Source of the DNA: Flavobacteriales bacterium
Lineage (GTDB): Bacteria; Bacteroidota; Bacteroidia; Flavobacteriales_D; Sanyastnellaceae
Assembly (NCBI GenBank): GCA_029238785.1
Contig: JAQWFN010000093.1
Coordinates: 1 to 39,357 of the forward strand
Reading direction: 5' to 3'
DNA length: 39,357 nt
The notes beneath the pieces were generated by a model. That model did no database searches, had not been told where the DNA came from, and was given only the letters and a program-made list of their open reading frames with translations. Positions 24,737 through 32,608 of the stretch are shown here, piece after piece. How positions within the stretch are numbered: the stretch's first letter is position 1; every line of letters starts with the position of its first letter. A program made the translations under genes and the position numbers.

Positions 24737-27700
24737 CTAGAAAAACGCTCTTAACTGAACTCCACCGGTATGAATGGCGTCGATTTCTGGCGATTTCCTC
24801 CCGTTATACACCAAGTTCAACTGCAGGTTCTTGCCCACGGTGCGCTGGATGCTTGCCGACCAGGTGAAGTTTCTCCCTATTTGCAAAGCCTCTAACATCT
24901 CAAAAGCCAAAGCATTGTTGTTCTCGCCGTCGTAGGCAATTTCAACCCAGTGAAAGTCCGCTTGCAATAAGCCTTTACTAGGATCGCTCCATTTTCCTTC
25001 AATTCCAAAATCAATGATCTCGGCCTGCTGCCCACCCAACTCGTCTTCGTTGTTCTTCACCACATACCTTCCCTTCAAACTCACCCGTTGCGTTGGGTCG
25101 GGCTGCCATTGAAGCTCGGGAGCTATTTCCTGGTAGCGAATAAAGTAGTTTCGCCCACTCACAAAATCACTCAAAGCGCGTTTTTGACCAATGCGGTTTC
25201 GCAGCAAGCCGGTGATGCCTTTTGAAACGGTCCAGCGCGCACCTACCTCATGAAAACGGTCGCTCCGCGATTCAAAGCCATTACTCAACAAATTCTTGTT
25301 CCGCTGGTCTTGATAGGTGTAATCTGCACTAAAGACAGCACTGCTTCGGTTAAAAGCAAGGGCATTTCGAAACGAACTCTGAAGCGTGATGAGCGAACTG
25401 TCTGCGATGTTCTGTTCAAAAGGATTGAAGCGAGAAAGCTCGTTCTCATTGCTCGTTTTACGTTCAACACGATAAGCGGCATTGTTACTCCACTTGGCCA
25501 AACTTCCCTTCCAACCCTTTTCATTGCTCCAAATTCGCGCTGGTTGTAATAATAAGGTCTCAGAAAATTGATTGCTGAAGGTTCTGCTGTACTGGTTGGA
25601 AGGCACCCACGAACGAATAAAGTTGGCCTCATAAGCAAAGGCAGCAATTTCAAACTCGTCCAAATCGCGAATGCCGTCGCCGTCATAATCGTTCCACACA
25701 TAAGCGCCTTGACCGGGTTGTACTTCCAAATAAATAAACTCCCTGCGCTGCTCTAATCCGCTTCCTAACTCGTAAAATAGATTGGAAGAAATGGCGCCTT
25801 TGGCCAAGTTCAAACGGTGCTCGAGCCTTCCCAACAAGGTCTCATCGGGTTCAATGTTGCTAAGGTCATCTCGCAACACGTTTAAAGTACGCTGACTAAC
25901 ACTCAGCTGCACAGATTGGGGTCCGTTATTATTATAGCCAAAACGAGCACCGTACTCCTCCGCCCTTGCTACTCGGATTAATGTGGTGCTGTCTGGGAGT
26001 TCATCAACGCGCTGACCGTAAAACATGCGCCACGAAAGCACTTGGTTTTCTTTACTTCCCATACTGCTTTGCCACTCGTGAAATTGGTAGGCATTGAGCT
26101 GAGCTCTTCGTTGTTCGTTAAACTCAAATTCATCTTGATAGCGAAAGAGCAATTTCCCCACTTGCCGCTCAGCAATACTTTTGTGCCTGTAAAAATTACT
26201 GCTCAACTGCTTTGAGGTTCGGGTGTAGCTTCCGTTGTAATTCAAAACACTTTTATCATTCACCCATTTAAAAGCCCCCGCTCCTCTGTAGCCTTCGAAA
26301 TTTCCGCCCGCTTGAAAGGTTTCTCCTGCTAAACGCAGCTCTTTGTTTTTTCCTTTCCGAAGCTCAACACTCAACTCTCCTAAATGCTGGTCTGTGCCTA
26401 AATCGAGGCCAAGGGTGTTCCAATTTCGGTCAAACTCCACGGCTCGAAAGCGTTCAATTGGGGTGAAAAAGCGACTCACATACTCGTGGTTTGCTTGAAT
26501 TTTCACACTGCTCGAATCGGCCTCAATGAGGTGCTGCCATTCTGTATAAATGCCCAAACCATTATCGTCTTGCTTATCAATGTTGGAAAAGGTGTTTTGA
26601 TCGTTCCGCGAAATCGCCAAGCCACTTTGGAGGTAACTTTTCTCTTTGTACGAATAACGCAAAGTACCACTGGCCATTTGTCTTCGCTTGGGCGCTATCA
26701 GCACCCGAACGGGCTCGTGGGTTCCGGTTCTCACGATCACATCGTTAATTGTGTCAGGAGCACTCCACACGAATGTTCGTCCGTTCGCCGTAAAACCGTC
26801 TTCTAAATAATTACCATTTCCCGCACCTACAAAGGCAAAGCTCGCAGCGTAAACGGCCAAATTGGGGTTGTCTGAACGCACCAGAACACTGTCATACCCG
26901 AGGGTATCGCGAAGCATATACAAAACAGCGCCTTCTGAAAAGCCAATGCTATCAATACTGTTTCGTACGGCATTCAAAACCTCATCACCGGCGTCTCTCA
27001 GCACATTGCGGTCTGCCGTTTCTAGCGTTTGTTGCAAGGGCTGGTTTTTGCTGTCTTGCTCGCTATACCCGTGGATGGTCCACGACCATTTATCTTCTTC
27101 GCCCGTGATTTTAGTTTGGAGCATGGTGCGCGCATAATTCTTATCGCTGTATTGAAACTCCACCACAATTCGTCGGTCTTTGGTAATTCGTTTTGTAGGC
27201 ATGAAAGTGATTTCGGCCGAGTTGTAGTCGATGATGTAATCGTAATCCCGACCTCTTTGAAGAAGGAGTCCGTCGATAAAAACGCGCTCTGTACCGGCCA
27301 ACACCACAATAAATAGCTCGTTTTCATCGCCTGTTAATCGATAGGGCCCTTGGTTTCCTTCTACCCCTTGAATCACGTTACGGGCAAACTTTCCTTTCGA
27401 CACTGCCATGCTTGCTTGCACTTGATTCTTGTCCCAAGCCGTTTCAAAATTCGCCCCTCGAGAACGCTTTTGAAAACGCACAAAATGATCGTCGCGCTCG
27501 GTAATTTGAAAATCCCCAGCAACGAGCGAGCTTTGGTCGTTAAACAACTTCACATAAACCTGATCAAAATCTTGGAGCTGGCTAGTGTTTCCATCGGGTT
27601 GAATGGGCAGGTTGTCATCGGTAACACTGGCCAAGATCTGGATGTCGTCTGTGATGAATCCCGACAACTGCAGGTTCAGCGCCGCATTCACCGATAAATT

Positions 27701-28168
27701 TTGGTTATTTCCAAAGACCAAACCACGAGAAAGCGAACCTGATTTATTTAAGCTACTTTGTTCGAGTTCGTCTAAATTTCTTTCGCCCGCGTTAAGAACA
27801 TAAGGACGAAAACTTCCGTCGCTCGTTGGGCGAAAAAGGGAGGTGTCTTTATGATAGAAGTTTAAAGGAGGTAATCTCAGGGCCGAAATTTGGAGGCGCA
27901 AGGAGTCTTTTTGGCCTTCAAATTGGGGAAAATAAAGGCCCGGTAAATTTGGGAAAACTTCGTAATCTGTGCTGTCTAGACTTCCTTCAAGCACCTTTAT
28001 GCTCGCACCAAAGGGGTAATCTCCCTGTAAAACAAGGGTGTCTTTTTGAGCTTGCACCCAAAGGTATTCTGCTCGAGGAATTGATTGAGCGTGATTTTGC
28101 TTCGCGAAGCAAAACAAGAAGCACATCAAGGCCAAAAAAACGATATGTTGACGGCGCGGTCTAAGCAT
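24737..28168 (-). CDS. Very large predicted outer-membrane beta-barrel protein
   Basis: 1143 residues with a signal peptide (hydrophobic core about residues 8-21, then AKQNHAQ, cleavage probably near HAQ-S). The first 150 residues look like a small beta domain, followed by FGNNQNLSVNAALNLQLSG and a GDFQITERDD segment. The remainder is a long series of alternating amphipathic strands with aromatic ends, ending in LRAFF, a C-terminal Phe as expected for BAM substrates. I infer an outer-membrane barrel, possibly with a periplasmic plug, of a type common in Bacteroidetes; I cannot name the family. It is last in a three-gene minus-strand unit after a lipoprotein and a DUF2490 protein, 49 bp after the latter. 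The signal peptide contains a 20-bp DNA palindrome also found in the DUF2490 gene. Confidence 0.85.
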   Translation of the reverse strand: MLRPRRQHIVFLALMCFLFCFAKQNHAQSIPRAEYLWVQAQKDTLVLQGDYPFGASIKVLEGSLDSTDYEVFPNLPGLYFPQFEGQKDSLRLQISALRLPPLNFYHKDTSLFRPTSDGSFRPYVLNAGERNLDELEQSSLNKSGSLSRGLVFGNNQNLSVNAALNLQLSGFITDDIQILASVTDDNLPIQPDGNTSQLQDFDQVYVKLFNDQSSLVAGDFQITERDDHFVRFQKRSRGANFETAWDKNQVQASMAVSKGKFARNVIQGVEGNQGPYRLTGDENELFIVVLAGTERVFIDGLLLQRGRDYDYIIDYNSAEITFMPTKRITKDRRIVVEFQYSDKNYARTMLQTKITGEEDKWSWTIHGYSEQDSKNQPLQQTLETADRNVLRDAGDEVLNAVRNSIDSIGFSEGAVLYMLRDTLGYDSVLVRSDNPNLAVYAASFAFVGAGNGNYLEDGFTANGRTFVWSAPDTINDVIVRTGTHEPVRVLIAPKRRQMASGTLRYSYKEKSYLQSGLAISRNDQNTFSNIDKQDDNGLGIYTEWQHLIEADSSSVKIQANHEYVSRFFTPIERFRAVEFDRNWNTLGLDLGTDQHLGELSVELRKGKNKELRLAGETFQAGGNFEGYRGAGAFKWVNDKSVLNYNGSYTRTSKQLSSNFYRHKSIAERQVGKLLFRYQDEFEFNEQRRAQLNAYQFHEWQSSMGSKENQVLSWRMFYGQRVDELPDSTTLIRVARAEEYGARFGYNNNGPQSVQLSVSQRTLNVLRDDLSNIEPDETLLGRLEHRLNLAKGAISSNLFYELGSGLEQRREFIYLEVQPGQGAYVWNDYDGDGIRDLDEFEIAAFAYEANFIRSWVPSNQYSRTFSNQFSETLLLQPARIWSNEKGWKGSLAKWSNNAAYRVERKTSNENELSRFNPFEQNIADSSLITLQSSFRNALAFNRSSAVFSADYTYQDQRNKNLLSNGFESRSDRFHEVGARWTVSKGITGLLRNRIGQKRALSDFVSGRNYFIRYQEIAPELQWQPDPTQRVSLKGRYVVKNNEDELGGQQAEIIDFGIEGKWSDPSKGLLQADFHWVEIAYDGENNNALAFEMLEALQIGRNFTWSASIQRTVGKNLQLNLVYNGRKSPEIDAIHTGGVQLRAFF
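28095..28114. repeat. 20-bp perfect palindrome inside a signal-peptide coding region
   Basis: TTTTGCTTCGCGAAGCAAAA reads the same on both strands and encodes the CFAKQ part of the signal peptide of the 1143-residue protein. A 16-bp version lies at 28830-28845 in the same position of the neighbouring gene. Confidence 0.9.
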
Positions 28169-28217
28169 TGCCTTGGTTAGCGGTACTTTGGAAACGAAAA
28201 AGCGCCAACTTTATGCA

Positions 28218-28889
28218 CTATTTGAATTCCATTTTAAAATTGAGCAACAAAACGTGCTCAAACATGGGGTTAGCCGTGTTCCATTCGTTCTGAAATTGAT
28301 AGCCCACAGAAACGTAGCGTCTTTTCTTGATTTTCCGTTCCAACTCAAATTTAAATCGGGTGTCTGTGAGTTCATTCGTGCCCTCTCCAGCGGCGAAAAA
28401 GGTTTCACATGCAAAGCTGGCTTGGGTTTTCTTAAACACTTTTCTAGAAGCTCCTAATTTAGCGCGGAAAGCCCTTCTAAAATCGATAAACGACTCGGTA
28501 GAAGCAACTCGCCCGCTTTGATATCGCACACGAAAATCAAACTTTGTTTCTCGCCAATCGCGATCGAATTTTACATCGAAGGCCATTCGCTGACGCAACT
28601 CCGCGAAGCCGTCGAGCTGATACTGCCAACCAAAGCGATAGGTACTTGAAAAGCTCAACCATTTTTTTGCTTTCCACGACCCGCCCAAATCGAAAATCAC
28701 GTCAGCCGTGCGGGTGGCTCCTTGATCTGTTCGCCACTGTGGCTCAAGTCCGATTTCAAAAGGCCCTTTCAGGTTTTGCTTTAGTCCAATCGACGTCCAT
28801 GTACCAAAATCATGATACTGGGCATGAACTTGCTTCGCGAAGCAAAAAGAAAGCAGGACAACAAGTACAAAAAGACTAGTTCTGATCAT
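28218..28889 (-). CDS. DUF2490-family outer-membrane protein
   Basis: 223 residues with a signal peptide (about residues 1-23: hydrophobic core, then FAKQVHAQ). The mature part begins YHDFGTWTSIGLKQNL and continues with alternating beta strands (RTADVIFDLGGSWK, KFDFRVRYQSGRVAS), as in DUF2490, a family of small predicted outer-membrane barrels of unknown function. The last residues (LLNFKMEFK) lack the classical terminal Phe. Its start overlaps the upstream lipoprotein gene by 14 bp, so the two are translationally coupled. A CFAKQ-encoding palindrome is shared with the next gene. Confidence 0.88.
   Translation of the reverse strand: MIRTSLFVLVVLLSFCFAKQVHAQYHDFGTWTSIGLKQNLKGPFEIGLEPQWRTDQGATRTADVIFDLGGSWKAKKWLSFSSTYRFGWQYQLDGFAELRQRMAFDVKFDRDWRETKFDFRVRYQSGRVASTESFIDFRRAFRAKLGASRKVFKKTQASFACETFFAAGEGTNELTDTRFKFELERKIKKRRYVSVGYQFQNEWNTANPMFEHVLLLNFKMEFK
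28830..28845. repeat. Second copy of the signal-peptide palindrome (16 bp)
   Basis: TTGCTTCGCGAAGCAA is identical to the core of the 28095-28114 palindrome and is read in the same frame, giving CFAKQ just before the cleavage site of the DUF2490 protein. Confidence 0.85.
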
Positions 28890-29289
28890 AAATTCGAATT
28901 CGTCCTAAATCAAGTTCTTGTTTGCGATCTGTTATCTCCACTTCTCGAATGATGGGCATTCTGTTAGGGTCGGCATTCACATTTCCGGTGGTGTCGTTGG
29001 AATAAACGTAAATCGTATATTTTCCTTCACGCAAAAAAGTAAACTCAAACTCCCCGTCGTAGTTGGTGTGGATGCGATCGCTTGGCGAAAGGGCATCACC
29101 ATAAACAATAAACACCTCTTGATCAGGAGCCGGATAGCGTGTTTGAAAAGTATTTGGGTTACTTAAAACCAGTCTGATTTCCTTTTCAACAATGCCTCGA
29201 ATCGACGCTCTGCCGCCTTCTCCAGCTTCTTTTGTGCAGCCTGTTGCAAGTACTAAAAAGCACAGGGCAAAACCGTAAATTGTTCTCAT
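28876..29289 (-). CDS. Predicted lipoprotein with a carboxypeptidase-regulatory/Ig-like beta domain
   Basis: 137 residues from the ATG at 29289. The lipobox LATGC (cleavage before the Cys at about residue 17) follows a short hydrophobic stretch, predicting a lipoprotein. The mature part includes [21 protein letters not shown] and a DYDGEFEF-like segment ([22 protein letters not shown] in pieces), which resembles the CarboxypepD_reg-like beta-sandwich. A longer frame reaching 29502 exists but its N-terminus is not protein-like and has no lipobox. It is first in the minus-strand unit with the DUF2490 and large barrel genes, so it may be a partner of those outer-membrane proteins (inference). 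Confidence 0.85.
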   Translation of the reverse strand: MRTIYGFALCFLVLATGCTKEAGEGGRASIRGIVEKEIRLVLSNPNTFQTRYPAPDQEVFIVYGDALSPSDRIHTNYDGEFEFTFLREGKYTIYVYSNDTTGNVNADPNRMPIIREVEITDRKQELDLGRIRIYDQN

Positions 29290-29306
29290 ATTACCATTTA
29301 AGTTAT

Positions 29307-29332
29307 CAAAAGTACGCTTTTGGCTAACTTTA
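29307..29332. promoter_or_regulatory. Divergent promoters between the lipoprotein gene and tdk
   Basis: On the minus strand TACTTTTG (29307-29314), a perfect -7 element, lies 17 nt before the lipoprotein ATG. On the plus strand TAACTTTA (29325-29332) lies 9 nt before the tdk ATG. The two elements are only 10 bp apart in a 52-bp gap, so the two transcripts may compete for polymerase. Confidence 0.5.
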
Positions 29333-29341
29333 CCCTCCAAT

Positions 29342-30034
29342 ATGTTTTTAGAAAATACGAGTAATAGAGGTAAGCGAAGAGGATGGATCGAAGTGATCTG
29401 TGGATCGATGTTTTCGGGAAAGACCGAAGAATTGATTCGACGGATGAAACGCGCCCGCTTTGCTCGACAACGCGTGGAGATTTTCAAACCCGCGATTGAC
29501 ACGAGGTACAGCCATCAAGAAGTGGTGAGTCATCAAGGAAATGCCATTCAATCAACACCCATTCCGCACAGTTCGCAGCTCTTGTTTTTAGCGAGCGATA
29601 TTGAAGTTGTGGGCATTGATGAGGCGCAATTCTTTGATGATGAATTGCCCAATGTAGTTACCGCACTAGCAAATTCTGGTGTGCGGGTAATCATTGCCGG
29701 TTTGGATTTGGACTTTAAAGGCCGACCTTTTGGTCCGATGCCCCACCTCCTAGCCCTCGCTGAATACGTTACGAAAGTGCACGCCGTTTGTGTTAAAACC
29801 GGCAACTTGGCGCATTACTCCTACCGTTTTAACCAGAACGATGCCCTGGTTGAATTGGGTGAAAGTGAAACCTACATCCCCCTGAGTAGAGAAGCCTTCA
29901 ATGATGCCATGGACAACCCAGAAGCCATGAACTTGGAAGCCAAAGAGTGGGAAATGTGGCAGGAGTCTGAACGGAAAAAAGACCTCGAACGTGCGGCCGA
30001 GCAGCGGCGTTCAAACAAAGAAGATCCCTCATGA
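29342..30034 (+). CDS. tdk: Thymidine kinase
   Basis: 230 residues, type II thymidine kinase (human-TK1-like fold). P-loop [11 protein letters not shown] (Lys27), catalytic Glu94 in [10 protein letters not shown], and the lasso region with [16 protein letters not shown]. The zinc-ribbon cysteines of many members are mostly missing: the first pair is CxxT instead of CxxC, and the later CRxC pair is replaced by PLSREAF, so the structural zinc is probably lost, a pattern I associate with Bacteroidetes members. The C-terminus has a charged tail of about 20 residues. It phosphorylates thymidine to dTMP. The stop overlaps the murF-alr start by 4 nt. Confidence 0.96.
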   Translation: MFLENTSNRGKRRGWIEVICGSMFSGKTEELIRRMKRARFARQRVEIFKPAIDTRYSHQEVVSHQGNAIQSTPIPHSSQLLFLASDIEVVGIDEAQFFDDELPNVVTALANSGVRVIIAGLDLDFKGRPFGPMPHLLALAEYVTKVHAVCVKTGNLAHYSYRFNQNDALVELGESETYIPLSREAFNDAMDNPEAMNLEAKEWEMWQESERKKDLERAAEQRRSNKEDPS

Positions 30035-32496
30035 AAAAGCAAAAGCTCTCGTACTGGGCAAAAGCCATTGGTGCTGAATTGCTAGGAGAAGATTTGAGCT
30101 TTTCTGAAATCTCTTTGGACACCCGAAAACTCACCAATGCCGAGGCTTGTTTGTTTGTAGCTCTGCGCGGACAACGGCACGATAGTCATCGTTTTATTGC
30201 TGCAGCATACGAGCTCGGTGCGCGCTGTTTTTTGGTAGAAGAAGTGCCAGAAATGCCTTTGAAAGGTGCGGGATTTTTACTTGTTGACGATAGCCTAGCT
30301 GCTTTTCAGAAGATGGCCGGGCATCATCGCAGGCAGTGGGAAAGCATGGTTTGGGCCATTACGGGAAGCAATGGAAAAACCACCGTTAAAGAATGGTTGG
30401 CACAAGTACTGGCTGCTCACATTCAAGTGGGACGATCACCAAAAAGTTTTAACAGCCAAATCGGTGTGCCTTTAAGCATCTTGCTGCAAAGCGGAAAGCG
30501 CAATTTAAATATCATCGAGGCCGGAATATCCATGCCCGGGGAAATGCAAGCCCTCGAACGCATCATCCAAGCTAACCTTGGAATAATTACCCTGATTGGC
30601 GAAGCACACTTGGAGCATTTTCAAGATAAAAAACACCTTGCCCGCGAGAAGTGCAACCTCTTCGTTCATTGCGAAACCGTGCTTTTCCCTCAAGACGACC
30701 CTTACATCGACGCCGCCCTGAATGAACTCAACTATGCTGGGGAGCGAATTACTTGGGGACGAGGCGAAAATGCCCACTTAAGATTACTTTCTCACAGCAG
30801 GAACTTCGACACCCAAATGCTGGAGTTGGAATGGAAAAGCCAAACATTTGAGCTCACTATTCCTTTTAGCGATAACGCATCAAAAGACAACGCCATGATG
30901 GTGATCTTGGGCATGCTTGTTTTGGACCTACCTATTGAAATCATCAAGAAAGAACTGTCGAAACTCCAGCCCGTGAGCATGCGCATGGAAATCTTGGAGG
31001 GGAAATTTCAGAGCACCATCATCAGTGATGTGTACAGCAACGACCTCGCTTCTTTAGAAATAGCCTTGGATGAATTACGCTGGTTGCGCAATGAAGATGC
31101 TAAACGCACGGTGGTCTTGAGCGACATCATTGGGAGCAGTTGGCCGGAAGCTAAACTCTACGAAAAAGTATTTAAGCTCCTCATTGAAAAAGGAGTGAAC
31201 GAATTGATTGGCGTTGGCGCGTGCATTTCAAAACACGCCTCAAAATCAGGAATCCCCTTCACCACATATCCAAATACCGCAGCGCTTTTAGCCGGCTTCG
31301 ACCTCCGTTCTATTGAAAAAGGAGCGCTTTTGGTTAAAGGAGCGCGTGTTTTTGAACTCGAACAATTCGTTACCCACCTTCAGGAGCAACACCATGAAAC
31401 CGTGTTGGAAATCAACCTCGATCATCTGGTTCAAAACCTGAACCATTACCGAGCAAAAGTGGGTAGAAAAACCAAGCTCATGGCCATGGTTAAAGCCTTC
31501 GGTTATGGAACAGGAGCCAGCGAATTGGCCTCAGCCTTGGAATATGAAAAAATCGACTACCTCGGGGTGGCCTATCCAGATGAAGGTGTTGAATTAAGAC
31601 AACAGGGCATTGAAATCCCCATCATGGTGTTGAACTCACCGGCCTCTTCTGCTGCCTTGTTTGCCAAATACGATCTTGAACCAGTGATTTATTCTAGCAA
31701 ACAACTGGAGGGATTATTGGCTACTTGGGAATTGATGGAACTCAAGTCCCTTCAAAAAATTCACCTCGAATTTGATACCGGAATGCACCGTTTGGGTTTT
31801 GAAGAAGATGAGCTCCCTGCTTTGATTGGACTGCTTGAAAAAAACAAACACCTCGTTCAGGTGAGTTCGGTTTACAGTCATTTCGTTGCTGCCGATGATC
31901 CCGCTCACGATGCCTTCACCCTCAATCAAATTGCCCTGTTTGAAGCCATGAGCGAGCAACTAAAGGGGGCTTTGAACTACCCTTTCATGATGCACTTATC
32001 GAACACCTCGGGCATCGAACGTTGGCCACAAGCCCGCTTTGACATGGTGCGCTTAGGCATTGGCTTGTACGGTATTTCAAACAGTGCCGCTGAAAGGGCC
32101 TACCTCACACCAGTGGCTACACTAAAGTCAATCGTATCGCAAGTTAAAACCATTCGTAAAGGAGAATCAGTGGGCTATGGAAGGAGCTTCATTGCAAACA
32201 AGGACATGGAGATCGCTACCGTGTCTGTTGGTTATGCAGACGGACTCTCTCGCAAGCTTAGCAATGGAAAAGGCGCTTTATTGATTAAAGGAAATAAGGT
32301 GCCTATTTTAGGCCGGGTGTGCATGGATATGACCATGCTTGATGTAAGTGGACTAGGAGTTGAGGCCGGAGATGAGGCCATTGTTTTTGGTGAGATTCCA
32401 AGGATAGAAGAAATTGCTCATCTTCTTGAAACCATCCCGTATGAGGTAATTAGCGGGATATCCAAGCGTGTTAAACGCATCTATGTTCATCTTTAA
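30031..32496 (+). CDS. MurF-Alr fusion: UDP-MurNAc-tripeptide:D-Ala-D-Ala ligase / alanine racemase
   Basis: 821 residues, two enzymes in one chain. Residues 1 to about 440 are MurF, with P-loop [13 protein letters not shown] (Lys116) and [13 protein letters not shown]. Residues about 455-821 are a full alanine racemase, with the PLP lysine Lys488 in [29 protein letters not shown], the catalytic Tyr region SVGYGRSF and [12 protein letters not shown]. Alr makes D-alanine, and MurF adds D-Ala-D-Ala to the cytoplasmic peptidoglycan precursor. This fusion is characteristic of Bacteroidetes. Its ATG overlaps the tdk stop (ATGA). Confidence 0.96.
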   Translation: MKKQKLSYWAKAIGAELLGEDLSFSEISLDTRKLTNAEACLFVALRGQRHDSHRFIAAAYELGARCFLVEEVPEMPLKGAGFLLVDDSLAAFQKMAGHHRRQWESMVWAITGSNGKTTVKEWLAQVLAAHIQVGRSPKSFNSQIGVPLSILLQSGKRNLNIIEAGISMPGEMQALERIIQANLGIITLIGEAHLEHFQDKKHLAREKCNLFVHCETVLFPQDDPYIDAALNELNYAGERITWGRGENAHLRLLSHSRNFDTQMLELEWKSQTFELTIPFSDNASKDNAMMVILGMLVLDLPIEIIKKELSKLQPVSMRMEILEGKFQSTIISDVYSNDLASLEIALDELRWLRNEDAKRTVVLSDIIGSSWPEAKLYEKVFKLLIEKGVNELIGVGACISKHASKSGIPFTTYPNTAALLAGFDLRSIEKGALLVKGARVFELEQFVTHLQEQHHETVLEINLDHLVQNLNHYRAKVGRKTKLMAMVKAFGYGTGASELASALEYEKIDYLGVAYPDEGVELRQQGIEIPIMVLNSPASSAALFAKYDLEPVIYSSKQLEGLLATWELMELKSLQKIHLEFDTGMHRLGFEEDELPALIGLLEKNKHLVQVSSVYSHFVAADDPAHDAFTLNQIALFEAMSEQLKGALNYPFMMHLSNTSGIERWPQARFDMVRLGIGLYGISNSAAERAYLTPVATLKSIVSQVKTIRKGESVGYGRSFIANKDMEIATVSVGYADGLSRKLSNGKGALLIKGNKVPILGRVCMDMTMLDVSGLGVEAGDEAIVFGEIPRIEEIAHLLETIPYEVISGISKRVKRIYVHL

Positions 32497-32551
32497 GAAA
32501 AGACCTACATGCACCCTTGGTATGGAAATACTAAGTTTGATTGTATAAAGT

Positions 32552-32582
32552 TTGATGTTCTTCGGAGCATTCAATTACTTTG
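32552..32582 (+). promoter_or_regulatory. Possible promoter of the T9SS subtilase gene
   Basis: TTG (32552-32554), a 20-nt spacer and TTACTTTG (32575-32582) match the Bacteroidetes promoter except for the second base of the -7 element. It lies 26 nt before the ATG at 32609. Confidence 0.4.
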
Positions 32583-32608
32583 AAAGAAACCTGTATACCT
32601 ATTTACTC

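Noticed and set aside
28876-29502. Longer start for the lipoprotein gene
   Set aside because: The extension is not protein-like, overlaps the tdk coding region, and would bury the lipobox; the ATG at 29289 gives a proper lipoprotein signal.
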